The notes: a model not told the origin generated them from the sequence alone. A stretch of 64,000 bases of DNA from Lepus europaeus (GCF_033115175.1 NC_084838.1:90547968-90611967); one strand, 5' to 3'. Numbered from the stretch's first letter, positions 34,096 through 43,353 are shown. Made by a program: numbers and translations.

Positions 34096-34205
34096 AGTTA
34101 GGCTTCTCAACCTCAGGACTATTGACATTTTGCAGCAGATAATTCCTTGCTATGAAGAATTATCCTATACATTTTAGGAAGTTTTGCAGCAACCATGACT
34201 TCTTA
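34096..34205 (+). mobile_element. hAT-Charlie MITE fragment (MER5/MER58-like)
   Basis: GCTTCTCAACCTCAGGACTA, ATTGACATTTTGCAGCAG and TTTTAGGAAGTTTTGCAGCA. This is the left half of a well-known nonautonomous Charlie family. Confidence 0.65.
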
Positions 34206-34209
34206 GCAA

Positions 34210-34505
34210 ACCACTGCCCCATGTTGCCATTTGCAATGCCAGCATCTGTATTAGAGTGTCAATTTGAGTCCCAGCTGCTCCACTTCTGATTCAGCTCCCT
34301 GCTAATGCACCTGGGAAGGCAGTGGAAGATGGCCCAAGTACCTGGCCTCCTGCACCCTGGTGGGAGACCTGGGTGGAATTCCTGGCTCCTGCCTTCATCC
34401 TGGCACAAGACTAGCCGTTGTAGCCTTTTGTAGAGTGAACCAGCAGATGGAAAATCTTTTTGTCTCTGTCACTCTGCTTTCAAATAAATCTTTAAAATAA
34501 AAAGT
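34210..34505 (+). mobile_element. C-SINE, type B, 5' truncated
   Basis: CCCATGTTGCCATTTGCAATG to CAAATAAATCTTTAAAAT. Confidence 0.9.
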
Positions 34506-34818
34506 ATTCTGTGCCTTTTCCATGAACTTTGTGAAGACTCATTGTGTTCAAATAACCTTAGTGTACATACGCTACTCTAAGCCCTTCCTCTTCATTAAAG
34601 CAAGACCAATGAATATGATGTCACTTCTGTGATTGTGTTACTAATCAATTGGCCTTGAATTGATCAAAGGGAGCTTGTTGGTGGTGGGCCTGACCTAATC
34701 AGATGAGCCCTTTAAAGGAAGGTGAAGTGTTAAGGAGACAATTGAAGCTGCAAACTGCCATGCTATTAAGAGGAGCATGTGGTGAGGACCTGAGCTGTAG
34801 CCGTTGAATTCTCTACAA

Positions 34819-35205
34819 TGTAGCAGTGGGTTCGTTTCTGAGAAGAGCAGCGTGGTGGGGGCAAGAGGCGCGGAGTCAACACACAGACTCCGGGAGTCCG
34901 GTGAGAGCAGGCTTGAGGCGAGCAGCCCACAGACTCGTTTATTACAGTTGATACAACACTTATATAGCCAAGACCAGCCAATCTGGTCAAGGGGCAGTCT
35001 ATACCCCAACCAGGCAGTTTCCAGAGCCATCCAATCACAGCCTGTCGCCAGGCAGTTTCAAATCCATCCAATCACAGCCTGTCGCCAGGCAGTTTCCAGA
35101 GCCATCCAATCACAGCCTGTCACCAGGCAGTTTCAAATCCATTCCTGACTAACTGACGCTCGCTTGCCAGTGGCTACCTTGGCATGGCCTTCTCATTCCA
35201 CTACA
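34819..35205 (-). mobile_element. ERV solo LTR, well preserved
   Basis: 387 bp with TG...CA ends (reading -, TGTAGTGGAATG to CCCACTGCTACA). On the - strand a TATA box TATATAAG (34959-34966) is followed 15 bases on by AATAAA (34938-34943). It reads U3 35205 to about 34960, then short R and U5. No gag, pol or env adjoins it, so it is a solo LTR left by recombination. Immediate flanks (TACAA and CTGAG) are not a direct repeat. Sharper motifs than any other LTR here suggest it is comparatively young. Confidence 0.8.
35013..35145 (-). repeat. Tandem repeat in LTR U3 with CCAAT boxes
   Basis: Units 35013-35050, 35051-35087, 35088-35125 and a partial 35126-35145, 37-38 bp each. Units alternate between GGCAGTTTCCAGAGCCATCC and GGCAGTTTCAAATCCATCC starts, so the real period is a 75-bp dimer. 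Each full unit carries one ATTGG (CCAAT on the other strand). Enhancer-like U3 repeats are common in gammaretroviral LTRs. Confidence 0.85.
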
Positions 35206-35452
35206 CTGAGCAGCCTCTAGGAATGGAGAGCATAGCCAAGTTTGCAAGAATATGAGGCCCGTAAGTGATAGGACCACAAGGAAATGAATTCTGACAATAA
35301 CTTGAGGACACTTGAAGTGGACCTTAGTTGAGTCTCCAACTGGCTAATCAGTCAGCAAACACCTGATTTCAGCTTGGAGACCCTCAGCAGAGGACACAAT
35401 TGAAATGTCCCAGACTCCTGACCCAAGGACACTGAGTTAATATATTTGTGTT

Positions 35453-35775
35453 GGGGCCGGCACTGTGGCGCAGTGGGTTAAAGCTCTGGCCTGAAGCACC
35501 AGCATCCCATATGGGTGCCAGTTCTAGTTCCGGCTACTTCTCTTCCAATCCAGCTCTCTGCCATAGCCTGGGAAAACATTAGAGGATGGTTCAAGTCCTT
35601 GGGCCCCCACACCCGCGTGGGAGACCTGGAAGAAACTCCTGGCTCCTGGCTTCGGATCAGCACAGCTCCAGCCATTGTGCCCATCTGGAGAGTGAACCAG
35701 CAGATGGAAGACCTCTCTCTCTGTCTCTACCTCTCTGTGTAACTCTGTCTTTCAAATAAATAAAATAAATCTTAA

Positions 35776-35780
<5 letters not shown>
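35453..35780 (+). mobile_element. C-SINE, type B, near consensus
   Basis: Head GGGGCCGGCACTGTGGCGCA. ATATTTGTGTT flanks it on both sides (35442-35452 and 35821-35831). Confidence 0.95.

Positions 35781-35824
<44 letters not shown>
35781..35824. repeat. (AT)n microsatellite
   Basis: About 22 perfect TA units grown from the SINE tail. Confidence 0.95.
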
Positions 35825-35828
<4 letters not shown>

Positions 35829-36000
35829 GTTGACTTCAGCCACGAAGTTTGTGGTAATTTGCTATGTAATCATAGAAAACAAATAAAAAGCACACAATTA
35901 TTTTTGTATTTCTTACAACCTGGAATATCTTTTTTCTTTTTCTTATTATAAAAGAACACTAATACAGATTCATAATTTAAAAAATAAAAAACAGAAGTTT

Positions 36001-36330
36001 GGGGGCCAACATTGTGGCATAGCAGGTTAAGCCTCCACTCAAAATGCCAACATTCCATGTGGATGCCAATTCAAGTCCTAGCTGCTCCATTTCCAATCCA
36101 GCTTCCTGCCAATGTGCCTGGGAAGACAGTGGAAGATGGCTCAAGTCCTGGGGCCCCTGCACCAATGAGAGAGACCCAAATGAAACTCCTGGCTTCAATC
36201 TGGCTCAACACCAGCCATTGTGGCCATTTGGGGAATGAACCAACAGATGGAAGATTTTTCTTTCTGTCTCTTACCTCAACCCACTCTGTAATTCTGCCTT
36301 TCAAATAAATAAATAAATCTTTTTTAAAAA
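36001..36330 (+). mobile_element. C-SINE, type B
   Basis: Head GGGGGCCAACATTGTGGCAT, tail CAAATAAATAAATAAATC. Flanks AAAAAACAGAAGTTT and AAAAAATCAGAAATTT are a diverged TSD. Confidence 0.94.
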
Positions 36331-36454
36331 ATCAGAAATTTTAGATATATGTATGAAAAACATTAATTCTGTAGTTAACTACTCTTAGTAGAAAGATTTT
36401 CCTTTTAATATTAGTTTAGCTAAAAAGATCAAAATATACTATTGTTTTACTTTT

Positions 36455-36808
36455 TAGAGAGCTATTTATTTATTTATTTATTTATTTATTTATTTGAAAG
36501 ACAGAGCAACTAAGAGAGAGAGAGAGAGATAGAAAAAGAGGAGAGAGATCTATCTGCTGGTTCACTCCCCAAACGGCTGCAACGGCCGCTTGTGGGTCAG
36601 GCTGAAGCCATGGGGCAGGAACACCATCTTGGGCTCCCCCAGTAGTGGAAGGGGCCCAAATACTTGGGCCATCTTTGGTTGCTTTCCTAGCCACATTAGC
36701 AGGAAGCTGGATTGGAAGTGCTGAGTGGCCAGGACTCAAACCAGCACCCTGATACGGGATGCTGGAGTCACACGGAGCAGCTTGGCCTGCTTTGCCACAA
36801 CACTGGTC
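36455..36808 (-). mobile_element. C-SINE, type C with (ATTT)n tail
   Basis: TTTATTTATTTATTTATTTG repeated at 36466-36496, body GCTGGTTCACTCCCCAAACG, ends CACAACACTGGTC. Confidence 0.9.
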
Positions 36809-37860
36809 TGTTTTCCCTTTTTTACGCTTCAGTATTAAATGTACATCTTTCTATATTATTTCATGCACATCTCTTGAAGTCAATAAATAAAAAAGGCAGT
36901 ACTTTCCAAACTGTGTTCTATACATTCTGCAAGGTGTTAATGAATGCTTCAAGAATAAAAACTGGTATGTTTAAGTAAGTTTGGGAAACACTACTTATTA
37001 TATTCACTTCTTGAAGAATTATATATAAAAACTAGAGGAAGCCTGGCAAAAACACTAAAATATTCTAATTTTTCTATTTCTTAACACAAAGTTATTTCCT
37101 ATCAGGGACATAGAGGAGAGATTCTTCCTCTTGTACAATCTTTTCATCACTAATATAAATTCAAACAATAGATAGATTTAATCACTCCTGGATGATAAAA
37201 GGCAACACATATATCTTTCAGTAAGTGCCATTAATCTCCTAGAGGCAGAGCTGTTGAATTAAGTTATGTGGAAGCCCATGTCTTTGACCTCAGCAAGGGC
37301 AAACTTAAATAGGACAGGATCTATTTAATTTTTATGATATAACCATCAACATAATGCAATAAACAAAGTCTTAACATTACTTTCATGACTCTCCATATCA
37401 AAGGATTACATCTCACAGTACCATTGTAAAATACTATTTACAGTGTTAAGTTTTGGGCACTGCATTTCAACTGGGATTTTCACAAAATAGCATATAACTG
37501 GAGGATAATCAGATCCATCTTGGTGTTTTAAGCAAGTGGAATCAGACTTTTTTTTTTTATAGGAACGGAAGGCAGAACAAAGCATGGTTGGCACAGGAGG
37601 AAAAAAAGGATCTCCAATAAAATGATTTGATTTTTAAAAAATGACAACTGCTCATAACTGAACGGGACTGTTTAAGATACCTTCTCTGGCTATATTTAAG
37701 TAAAGGGTGGGAACAACCTGCCTGATATACTGTTGGAGGAATTTCCTACTCTCAGTGCAAGGGTCATGGCTTCTACAATCCTGCCAATGTCCTATTGTGG
37801 ACTACAGCATCCTCAGTTAAGCCAAGCAGCAGTAAAGTCACTTCAGCAACAGGCAGCCAC
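36809..37860. other. Unassigned AT-rich stretch
   Basis: 1 kb with no repeat family, ORF or exon that I recognise. Confidence 0.3.
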
Positions 37861-38012
37861 AAGCTGGCGTAGTGGTGTAGTGGGTAAAGCCACTGCCTGC
37901 AGTGTCAGCATCCCATATGGGTGCCAGTTTGAGTCTTGGCTGCTCCACTTCCAATCCAGCTCCTTGCTAATGCTTTCTTCTTCATCTCTCTGAGTAACTC
38001 TGATTTTCCAAT
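37861..38012 (+). mobile_element. C-SINE, type B, large internal deletion
   Basis: Head GCTGGCGTAGTGGTGTAGTG to CTCCTTGCTAATGC, then jumps to CTCTGAGTAACTCTGATTTTC. About 170 bases of body are gone. Confidence 0.85.
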
Positions 38013-38284
38013 TTTTTTTTTTACAAAGAATATCAGGGTGAAAGTTAGGGGGAAAAAAGCAGCAGTCTGGGCAGATTACCTAAACTAAAAAAAAAAAATG
38101 ACTTCTGTGTTGTTACAGGAGGTGCCAATTTTGGACATCAGTGGACTTTGGAAAGCCATGCCTGAACAATGAATGTGAAATGAGCTGTAACTCTGTATAA
38201 GACTAAGTCAGTGCTGGGCTTGGGCAGGCACATTATAACAGGGCACACAAGAATATTTGGGATTCTTGTGCATGATGTATTTGT

Positions 38285-38990
38285 TTTTTCTTTTTTCTTT
38301 TATTTAATAAATATAAATTTCAAAAGTACAACTTTTGGATTATAGCGGTTTTCCCCCCATAACCTCCCTCCCACCCAAAAACCATCCCATCTCCTACTCC
38401 CTCTCCCATCTCATTCTTCATTAAGATTCATTTTTAATTATCTTTATTATCTTTATATACATACAGAAGATCAACTTAGTATATACTAAATAAAGATTTC
38501 AACAGTTTGCACCCACACAGTCACACAAAGTATAAAGTACTGTTTGAAGACTATGTTACCATTAATTCACATAGTACGACACTAAGGACATTAAGGACAG
38601 AGATCCTACACGGGGAGTAACTAAACAGTGACTCCTGTTGTTGATTTAACAATTGACACTCTTATTTATGACTTTAGTAATCACCCGAGGCTCTTGTCAT
38701 GAGCTGCCAAGGCTATGGAAGACTCTTGAGTTCACAAACTCCAACCTTATTTAGACAAGGCCATAATCAAAATGGAAGTTCTCTCCTCCCTTCAGAGAAG
38801 GGTACCTCCTTCTTTGATGGCCCCTTCTTTCCGCTGGGATCTCACAGAGATCTTTCGCGCAGGTCATTTTTTGCTACAGTGTCTTGTCTTTCCATGCCTG
38901 AGAAACTCTCATGGGCTTTTTAGCTGGATCCGAATGCCTTAAGGGTTGATTCTGAGGCCTGAGCACTGTTTAGGGCATCTGTCATTCTAT
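38285..38990 (-). mobile_element. Rabbit-type L1 3' end, 5' truncated
   Basis: On +, starts TTTATTTAATAAATATAAA and TACAACTTTTGGATTATAGC. Then a C-rich block 38350-38410 (a G-rich polypurine tract in L1 sense) and AATCACCCGAGGCTCTTGTC. A close paralogue lies at 58554-59070. A possible diverged TSD is TGCATGATGTATTTG (about 38269) and TGCATGACCTGTTTA (about 38994). Confidence 0.85.
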
Positions 38991-39066
38991 GAATGCATGA
39001 CCTGTTTATAACAACATTGGAACACGGAAATCAACTGTGGACTGATCAGACTTAATGGGATGTGGT

Positions 39067-39412
39067 GGCCGGCGCCGCGGCTCAGTAGGCTAATCCTCCG
39101 CCTTGCGGCGCCGGCACACCGGGTTCTAGTCCCGGTCGGGGCACCGATCCTGTCCCGGTTGCCCCTCTTCCAGGCCAGCTCTCTGCTGTGGCCAGGGAGT
39201 GCAGTGGAGGATGGCCCAAGTCCTTGGGCCCTGCACCCGCATGGGAGACCAGGAGAAGCACCTGGCTCCTGCCATCGGAACAGCGCGGTGCGCCGGCCGC
39301 AGCGCGCTACCGCGGCAGCCATTGGAGGGTGAACCAACGGCAAAAAGGAAGACCTTTCTCTCTGTCTCTGTCTCTCACTGTCCACTCTGCCTGTCAAAAA
39401 AAAAAATAATAA
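39067..39412 (+). mobile_element. C-SINE, type A, near consensus
   Basis: Perfect 14-bp TSD TAATGGGATGTGGT at 39053-39066 and 39413-39426. Head GGCCGGCGCCGCGGCTCAGT. A GCGCGCTACCGCGGC variant block at 39301-39316 is shared in altered form with the copy at 60812. Confidence 0.97.
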
Positions 39413-39494
39413 TAATGGGATGTGGTATCTCACCAGGTCCTTTCGGGCCAGTAATAACATTTATGGTGCCAGGATTTCCATATGTCCTCACCTT

Positions 39495-39612
39495 ACCCAA
39501 AGTAGGTTATTGTCCGCATTTCACAGATGAAGATCATATTCACACTTGTGCTACCAACAAGAGGCTCTGGAACCACACCTATGTTTTTAAAACTGTGCTA
39601 TTTCCACCATCT
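39495..39612 (-). mobile_element. MIR fragment
   Basis: CGCATTTCACAGATGAAGATC and CAAGAGGCTCTGGAACCAC follow the antisense MIR core. Confidence 0.6.
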
Positions 39613-40229
39613 AGGTAAGCTGTTCGTGGCTCTCTCTTTATATTTTGCAGTGGAGCAGAACATAGAGTTACAGAGCATATCCCATTTCCCCAGTCAGTAC
39701 TCCAGAATCAGGGGCTGTAAGTCAGGATGCACCCATCTCCACCACCTATTTTGCTGCTGGAGTGTAGTGAGCACCTTGTTAGTTAAGCATTCACTTCAGT
39801 CTCTTCCTGAAAGTCAATGGGACTGAAGAGGCACCCCAAGAGCATCCTAGTTGGATCTCCCCACAGAAGAGTTCCCAAGGCTCAACTTGGTCATCCAAAT
39901 AGGTCTCAGCACATTTCCACCGACAGAGGAGTTTTCTGTGCCTATTGAGTTCTGGCAGTCTCAGTCCTGAGTAACAAATCTCATCCTGTGTTCTGTCATT
40001 GTGGCTCACTGAGTGCTCATTCACTCATCTGTGCACCTGCTCTCCATGATCAGTTCTGGCTGCTTGGTAGCTAGCTGGGTAGTTGTCTTGACTAGTTGAC
40101 CACTTTTACCAAAAGTTGCTTAGCCACTTTTACCAATGGCTTTATTTATGTCGATTTATATTCGCACGTAACATGGCTGCTCTTAAGTCAATACATGCTC
40201 TACACACACGGCATTAAAACACAGTCACT
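39613..40229. other. Unassigned stretch upstream of the CpG island
   Basis: No repeat or exon recognised. This is the distal 5' flank of MFSD14B. Confidence 0.4.
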
Positions 40230-40236
40230 TGGTGGG

Positions 40237-40246
40237 TTGGCGCCAA
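40237..40246. promoter_or_regulatory. E2F-like palindrome
   Basis: TTGGCGCCAA, a perfect 10-bp palindrome with the GGCGCC core, at the upstream edge of the island. Confidence 0.4.
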
Positions 40247-40271
40247 ACAACCGCTGTCACTAAAAGAAGGA

Positions 40272-40290
40272 CCCCGCCCCGCCCCGCCCC
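40272..40290. promoter_or_regulatory. Sp1/KLF GC-box cluster
   Basis: Three overlapping CCCCGCCCC units. Further C-rich boxes lie at 40320-40375. Confidence 0.6.
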
Positions 40291-40411
40291 CTTTCCCTTT
40301 TAGTTTCTTTTTCTCTTTCCCCCGCCACCCCCTTTTTCTTCCCCTTCCCCGCCCCCTTCCCCCACCCGCTGCGTCTCCAGAAAAAGGAAATAAACTTGGG
40401 GCCCCGAGAGA

Positions 40412-40431
40412 TGACGTACTTCCGGCGCGCC
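40412..40431. promoter_or_regulatory. CRE-like and ETS/GABP-like pair
   Basis: TGACGTA (40412-40418) overlaps ACTTCCGG (40418-40425) and GGCGCGCC (40424-40431). Adjacent CREB/ATF and ETS motifs are typical of TATA-less CpG-island promoters. Occupancy is inference. Confidence 0.5.
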
Positions 40432-40785
40432 GGGCCTTCCAGTCGCCGCGGCAGTAGAGTCGAGGGGTAGGCGGGGCCTCAGGTGGGCGGGTCGTTGCCG
40501 TAGGCTAGTTGGGCGCCTGGCCGGGGCCGGAGTGGGAGCGGAGTGCTAGGCGGGGCTCCTGGACCGCCGGCCTGTGGGGAGCAGGAGCGGGCAGTACTCG
40601 GCCTTCTGACCACCTGACCGCCACCGACTCAGCCGGCGGCGGGAGAGTTGAGGGTCTGTGCGGCTGGCCCAGTTGCGGGCCTGCCCTCTCCATCCTCGGG
40701 GCTCCAGCCTCATCGCCCTCTCAGCCCTCGGCGTCGCCGCTGGCGCCGCCGCCCTACCCGCAGGCCGCCGGGGGCCGCGGAGCCC

Positions 40786-40872
40786 ATGAAGGCGCGGGCC
40801 CCGCCGCCGCCCCCGCGGCGTTGCTGTCGACCCGGAGCGCCCCGAGCCGGCTCGGGCATGGCCGCGGAATGA
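40786..40872 (+). other. Upstream ORFs in the MFSD14B leader
   Basis: ATG at 40786 opens 28 codons (MKARAPPPPP...) ending at TGA 40870-40872. A second in-frame ATG at 40858, in a strong context (GGGCATGG), gives a four-codon ORF MAAE with the same stop. The stop overlaps the main start codon as ATGA. Both ORFs matter only if the transcript starts upstream of 40786. Confidence 0.6.
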
Positions 40873-40976
40873 GCGCGGGGCCGCCGCGGGAGCCGGAACG
40901 GAAAACGGCGTCGGAGCCCGAGGCAGGAATCATGCCGGAGAAGCGCGCCGGAGCGCAGGCCGCGGGCGGAGGCTGG
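40869..40976 (+). CDS. MFSD14B: MFSD14B coding exon 1 (first 36 codons, partial gene)
   Basis: First coding exon of a predicted major-facilitator-superfamily transporter, also called HIATL1, a 12-helix membrane protein of unknown substrate. It encodes 36 residues beginning MSAGPPREPERKTASEPEAG, then MPEKRAGAQAAGGGW. I recall the human protein as sharing ASEPEAG and MPEKRAGAQAAG at the same positions, with its first membrane helix encoded further on. This exon is therefore only the cytosolic, Pro/Glu-rich N-terminus. The ATG is the first in this frame, which is open but ATG-free back to about 40509. Context is GGAATGA, adequate at -3. An alternative in-frame ATG at 40932 has A at -3 and could give a form 21 residues shorter. 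The exon ends in phase 0 at TGG/GTAAGT. Exons 2 onward lie beyond the window. Confidence 0.85.
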
Positions 40977-40982
40977 GTAAGT
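40977..40982 (+). other. MFSD14B: 5' splice site of MFSD14B intron 1
   Basis: GTAAGT after TGG, a full consensus donor. Confidence 0.85.
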
Positions 40983-41700
40983 GCACCCAGGGTGCGGGTT
41001 TGCTGCAGTCCCGGGAGGTTGGGCTGGGGTCCGGCACCGGGACCGGGTACCTGAGCGAGCGCAGACCTGGACTTGAGGCCCGAGTCCGGGAAGCTGAAAT
41101 CGCGCTGGCCGAGGTGCAGGACGGTGAGCGAGCTTGGACCCGGGTCCTAGGGCCCGAGACCCGGGAGCGGAGTGTGCACCTGCCGGGGTATTGGGAACTG
41201 GGCGAACCTGGGCCGAGTGCCGGTGAGCTGGGCGGAGGCGCGCGGACCCGGCAATGGCTTCGGTGAGCGTAGTGCATCCCTCGCGGATTTTCCTCGTGAC
41301 TCTGCGCGCTAGGCAAAACTTTAGACAATTTGGTTGTTTTTTTTTCAAGAGGTGCCACGGAAGTGGCACAGCGCATGCAAATAGTTCCGTTGTTTCGGAG
41401 TTCTTCGTCGCTGTGACGATCGGTACGATTATCGGGGCGCGGTTTCTGCCCAAGCCGACTTAGACTACGTGTTGGGAGCCGTTAGGACCGCATTTTCGGC
41501 CCCAGGCTCCCGAGCAGTGAACGGGGAAGCAGGCTGTGGAGGCACCGAGCTCTCCCGCGCCTTCCGCGTCCTCCAGGCTGACGAGCGATTGGCCGAGAGG
41601 GAGCTGCGAGTCCCAGAGCCCCCAGAGGAGCAGGTTCCCTGGCCGTCCTCTCTGACGGCAGAACGGGGAACCGTGGTGTAATTGGTCTAGACTGGGCAAA

Positions 41701-41989
41701 GCAGGCCTTGTTGGTGGCCTTTGCTTTTTTTAAGCGTGGAGGATCTGTTATTTCTTCAAGGATTTTTCAATGTTTTTTGGTCTGTTTAGAAACTGAAATT
41801 TGAAAAATAAGGGGTATCTGAGACCAGGCAAAAGTTTTGCCAAAGAAAAATAGACATTTTATGAAAATTAAGTATATGCAATAAACTAGATTTGTTTTTA
41901 GCTTGACATATCTAATTTGTCTGCTCAGTTTACGCAAAGGCCTTTGGTGGTGTGAATCCCCGCTGGCAGTCAGGAGGATGGTGAAGGAG
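41701..41989. other. Unassigned intronic sequence
   Basis: AT-rich sequence beyond the island. Nothing recognised. Confidence 0.3.
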
Positions 41990-42183
41990 GAGGAGCAGTG
42001 AGTAGAGTGGAGACAGCAGAGCTGGTTTCCATCCCAGTCTCCCATGTGCGTTTGGGCTCTCATCCACCGCCTCTCCAGACATATTAGCAGGAAATGGATC
42101 CCAGGTGGATCTGGAACTCCAGTGAGCATTCTGATCTGGGATCCCAACTGGCTGCTTGACCCGCTGGGCCACAACACAGGCTC
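41990..42183 (-). mobile_element. C-SINE fragment, type C, highly diverged
   Basis: TTTCCATCCCAGTCTCCCATG, ATATTAGCAGGAAATGGATC and GGGCCACAACACAGGCTCC. The tail half is lost. Confidence 0.7.
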
Positions 42184-42316
42184 CACCAGTCCCGGTTAAA
42201 ACAGCTGTGCTCAGTCTGGGCAGGGTATTTTGCAGGCTTGGCCTTTCTGCTGGCTAATCTGCCTAAAGGAAGACCTAGTTCCAGCCCAGGTGCTCCCTAG
42301 TTTTGAAAAAGCATGG

Positions 42317-42633
42317 GCCGGCGCCGTGGCTTAACAGGCTAATCCTTGCGGCGCCGGCACACCGGGTTCTAGTCCCGGTTGTCCCTCTTCCAGGCCAGCT
42401 CTCTGCTATGGCCCGGGAAGGCAGTGGAGGATGGCCCAAGTCCTTGGGCCCTGCACCTGTGTGGGAGACCAGGAGAAGCACCTGGCTCCTGCCATCGGAT
42501 CAGCACGATGCGCCGGCCACAGCAGCCATTGGAGGGTGAACCAACGGCAAAAAGGAAGACCTTTCTCTCTGTCTCTCTCTCTCACTATCCACTCTGCCTG
42601 TCAAAAATAAAAATAAAAAAATTTAAAAAAAAG
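42317..42633 (+). mobile_element. C-SINE, type A
   Basis: TSD GAAAAAGCATGG at 42305-42316 and 42634-42645. Small deletions in head (CTAATCC joined to TTGCGGCGCC) and body. Confidence 0.96.
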
Positions 42634-42929
42634 GAAAAAGCATGGATGACACTTCATTTCAAAGGTCACCTGTATGTAATGTGGGGAGCTCATGTTGTCT
42701 TGGGTAGAGAAATTCTGTGGAGTTGGTTTCTCTCATTTTGATTTAGACTTGTCATCTTCCTGATGCCTAAACAAAACTGAACCAGCAGCTCCTCCTGTCT
42801 CCCTTGAATTGGTGGGCAATACTTATTTACCAGTGGCCAAGCTGATAACCTAGTGGTAGCTCCCTTCATTCCTTCCTATGCCTACAACAACCAGAGAATT
42901 CAACTAATTTTACCCAGTACAGATTTAGG

Positions 42930-43224
42930 GTTTTTTAAATTTTATTTTTATTTTACTTGACAGAGAGAGAAAGGTCTTCCTTCCGTTGGTTCACCCCACA
43001 AATGGCAGCTACGGCCAGAGCTGTGCCGATCTGAAGCCAGGAGCTTCCTCCTGGTCTCCCATGCAGGTGCAGGGCCCAAGCACTTGGGCCATCCTCCACT
43101 GCCTTCCTGGGCCACAGCAGAGAGCTGGACTGGAAGAGGAGCAACTGGGACTAGAACCGGCGCCCATATGGGATGCCGGCTCCACAGCCGGAGGATTAAC
43201 CAAGTGAGCCACGGCGCCAGCCCC
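42930..43224 (-). mobile_element. C-SINE, type AB
   Basis: TSD CAGATTTAGG at 42920-42929 and 43225-43234. Ends GAGCCACGGCGCCAGCCCC. Confidence 0.95.
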
Positions 43225-43353
43225 CAGATTTAGGTTTTTATCCACTCCTGCGTTCATTTGATCATTTCTTGAGCATTTTTGAACCAGTCTTTGACCATCC
43301 TCTTTGAGACCTACACATTGCCAATTATTTTCAACTAAAGATAGACAACTTTT

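Larger units (their letters stand above)
34590..35890 (+). mobile_element. MLT1-like MaLR LTR, twice interrupted
   Basis: Blocks 34590-34818, 35206-35452 and 35819-35890. GTGATTGTGTTACTAATCAAT, ACCTAATCAGATGAGCCC, TCCTGACCCAAGGACACTGAG and AGTTTGTGGTAATTTGCTATG follow MLT-type order. Interrupted by an ERV LTR and a C-SINE. Confidence 0.6.
40230..41700 (+). promoter_or_regulatory. MFSD14B: CpG island promoter of MFSD14B
   Basis: An abrupt change from AT-rich repeats to GC- and CpG-rich, repeat-free sequence; boundaries are by eye. No TATA box lies near the leader. Sp1-type GC boxes, a CRE/ETS pair and an E2F-like palindrome lie within 250 bases upstream of the GC-rich leader. This is the layout of a broadly expressed (housekeeping-type) gene. 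The island covers exon 1 and the first 700 bases of intron 1. It is the only such island in the window. The transcription start is not visible and probably lies at about 40430-40600 (inference). Confidence 0.85.

Noticed and set aside
35013..35145. CRISPR-like array of 37-38 bp repeats
   Set aside because: Units are contiguous without spacers and lie in a retroviral LTR of a mammalian genome.
35453..35530. tRNA gene in SINE heads
   Set aside because: The heads retain tRNA-like promoter boxes, but the sequence continues into a SINE body and A-tail. No free-standing tRNA was seen.
40509..40868. N-terminal extension of the MFSD14B frame
   Set aside because: The frame is open upstream but has no ATG before 40869, and the known protein begins at MS.
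40710..41453. 247-codon - strand ORF in the CpG island
   Set aside because: GC-rich sequence lacks stop codons. The + strand exon, the donor site and the known N-terminus explain the region, and the Arg/Pro/Ala-rich antisense frame does not.
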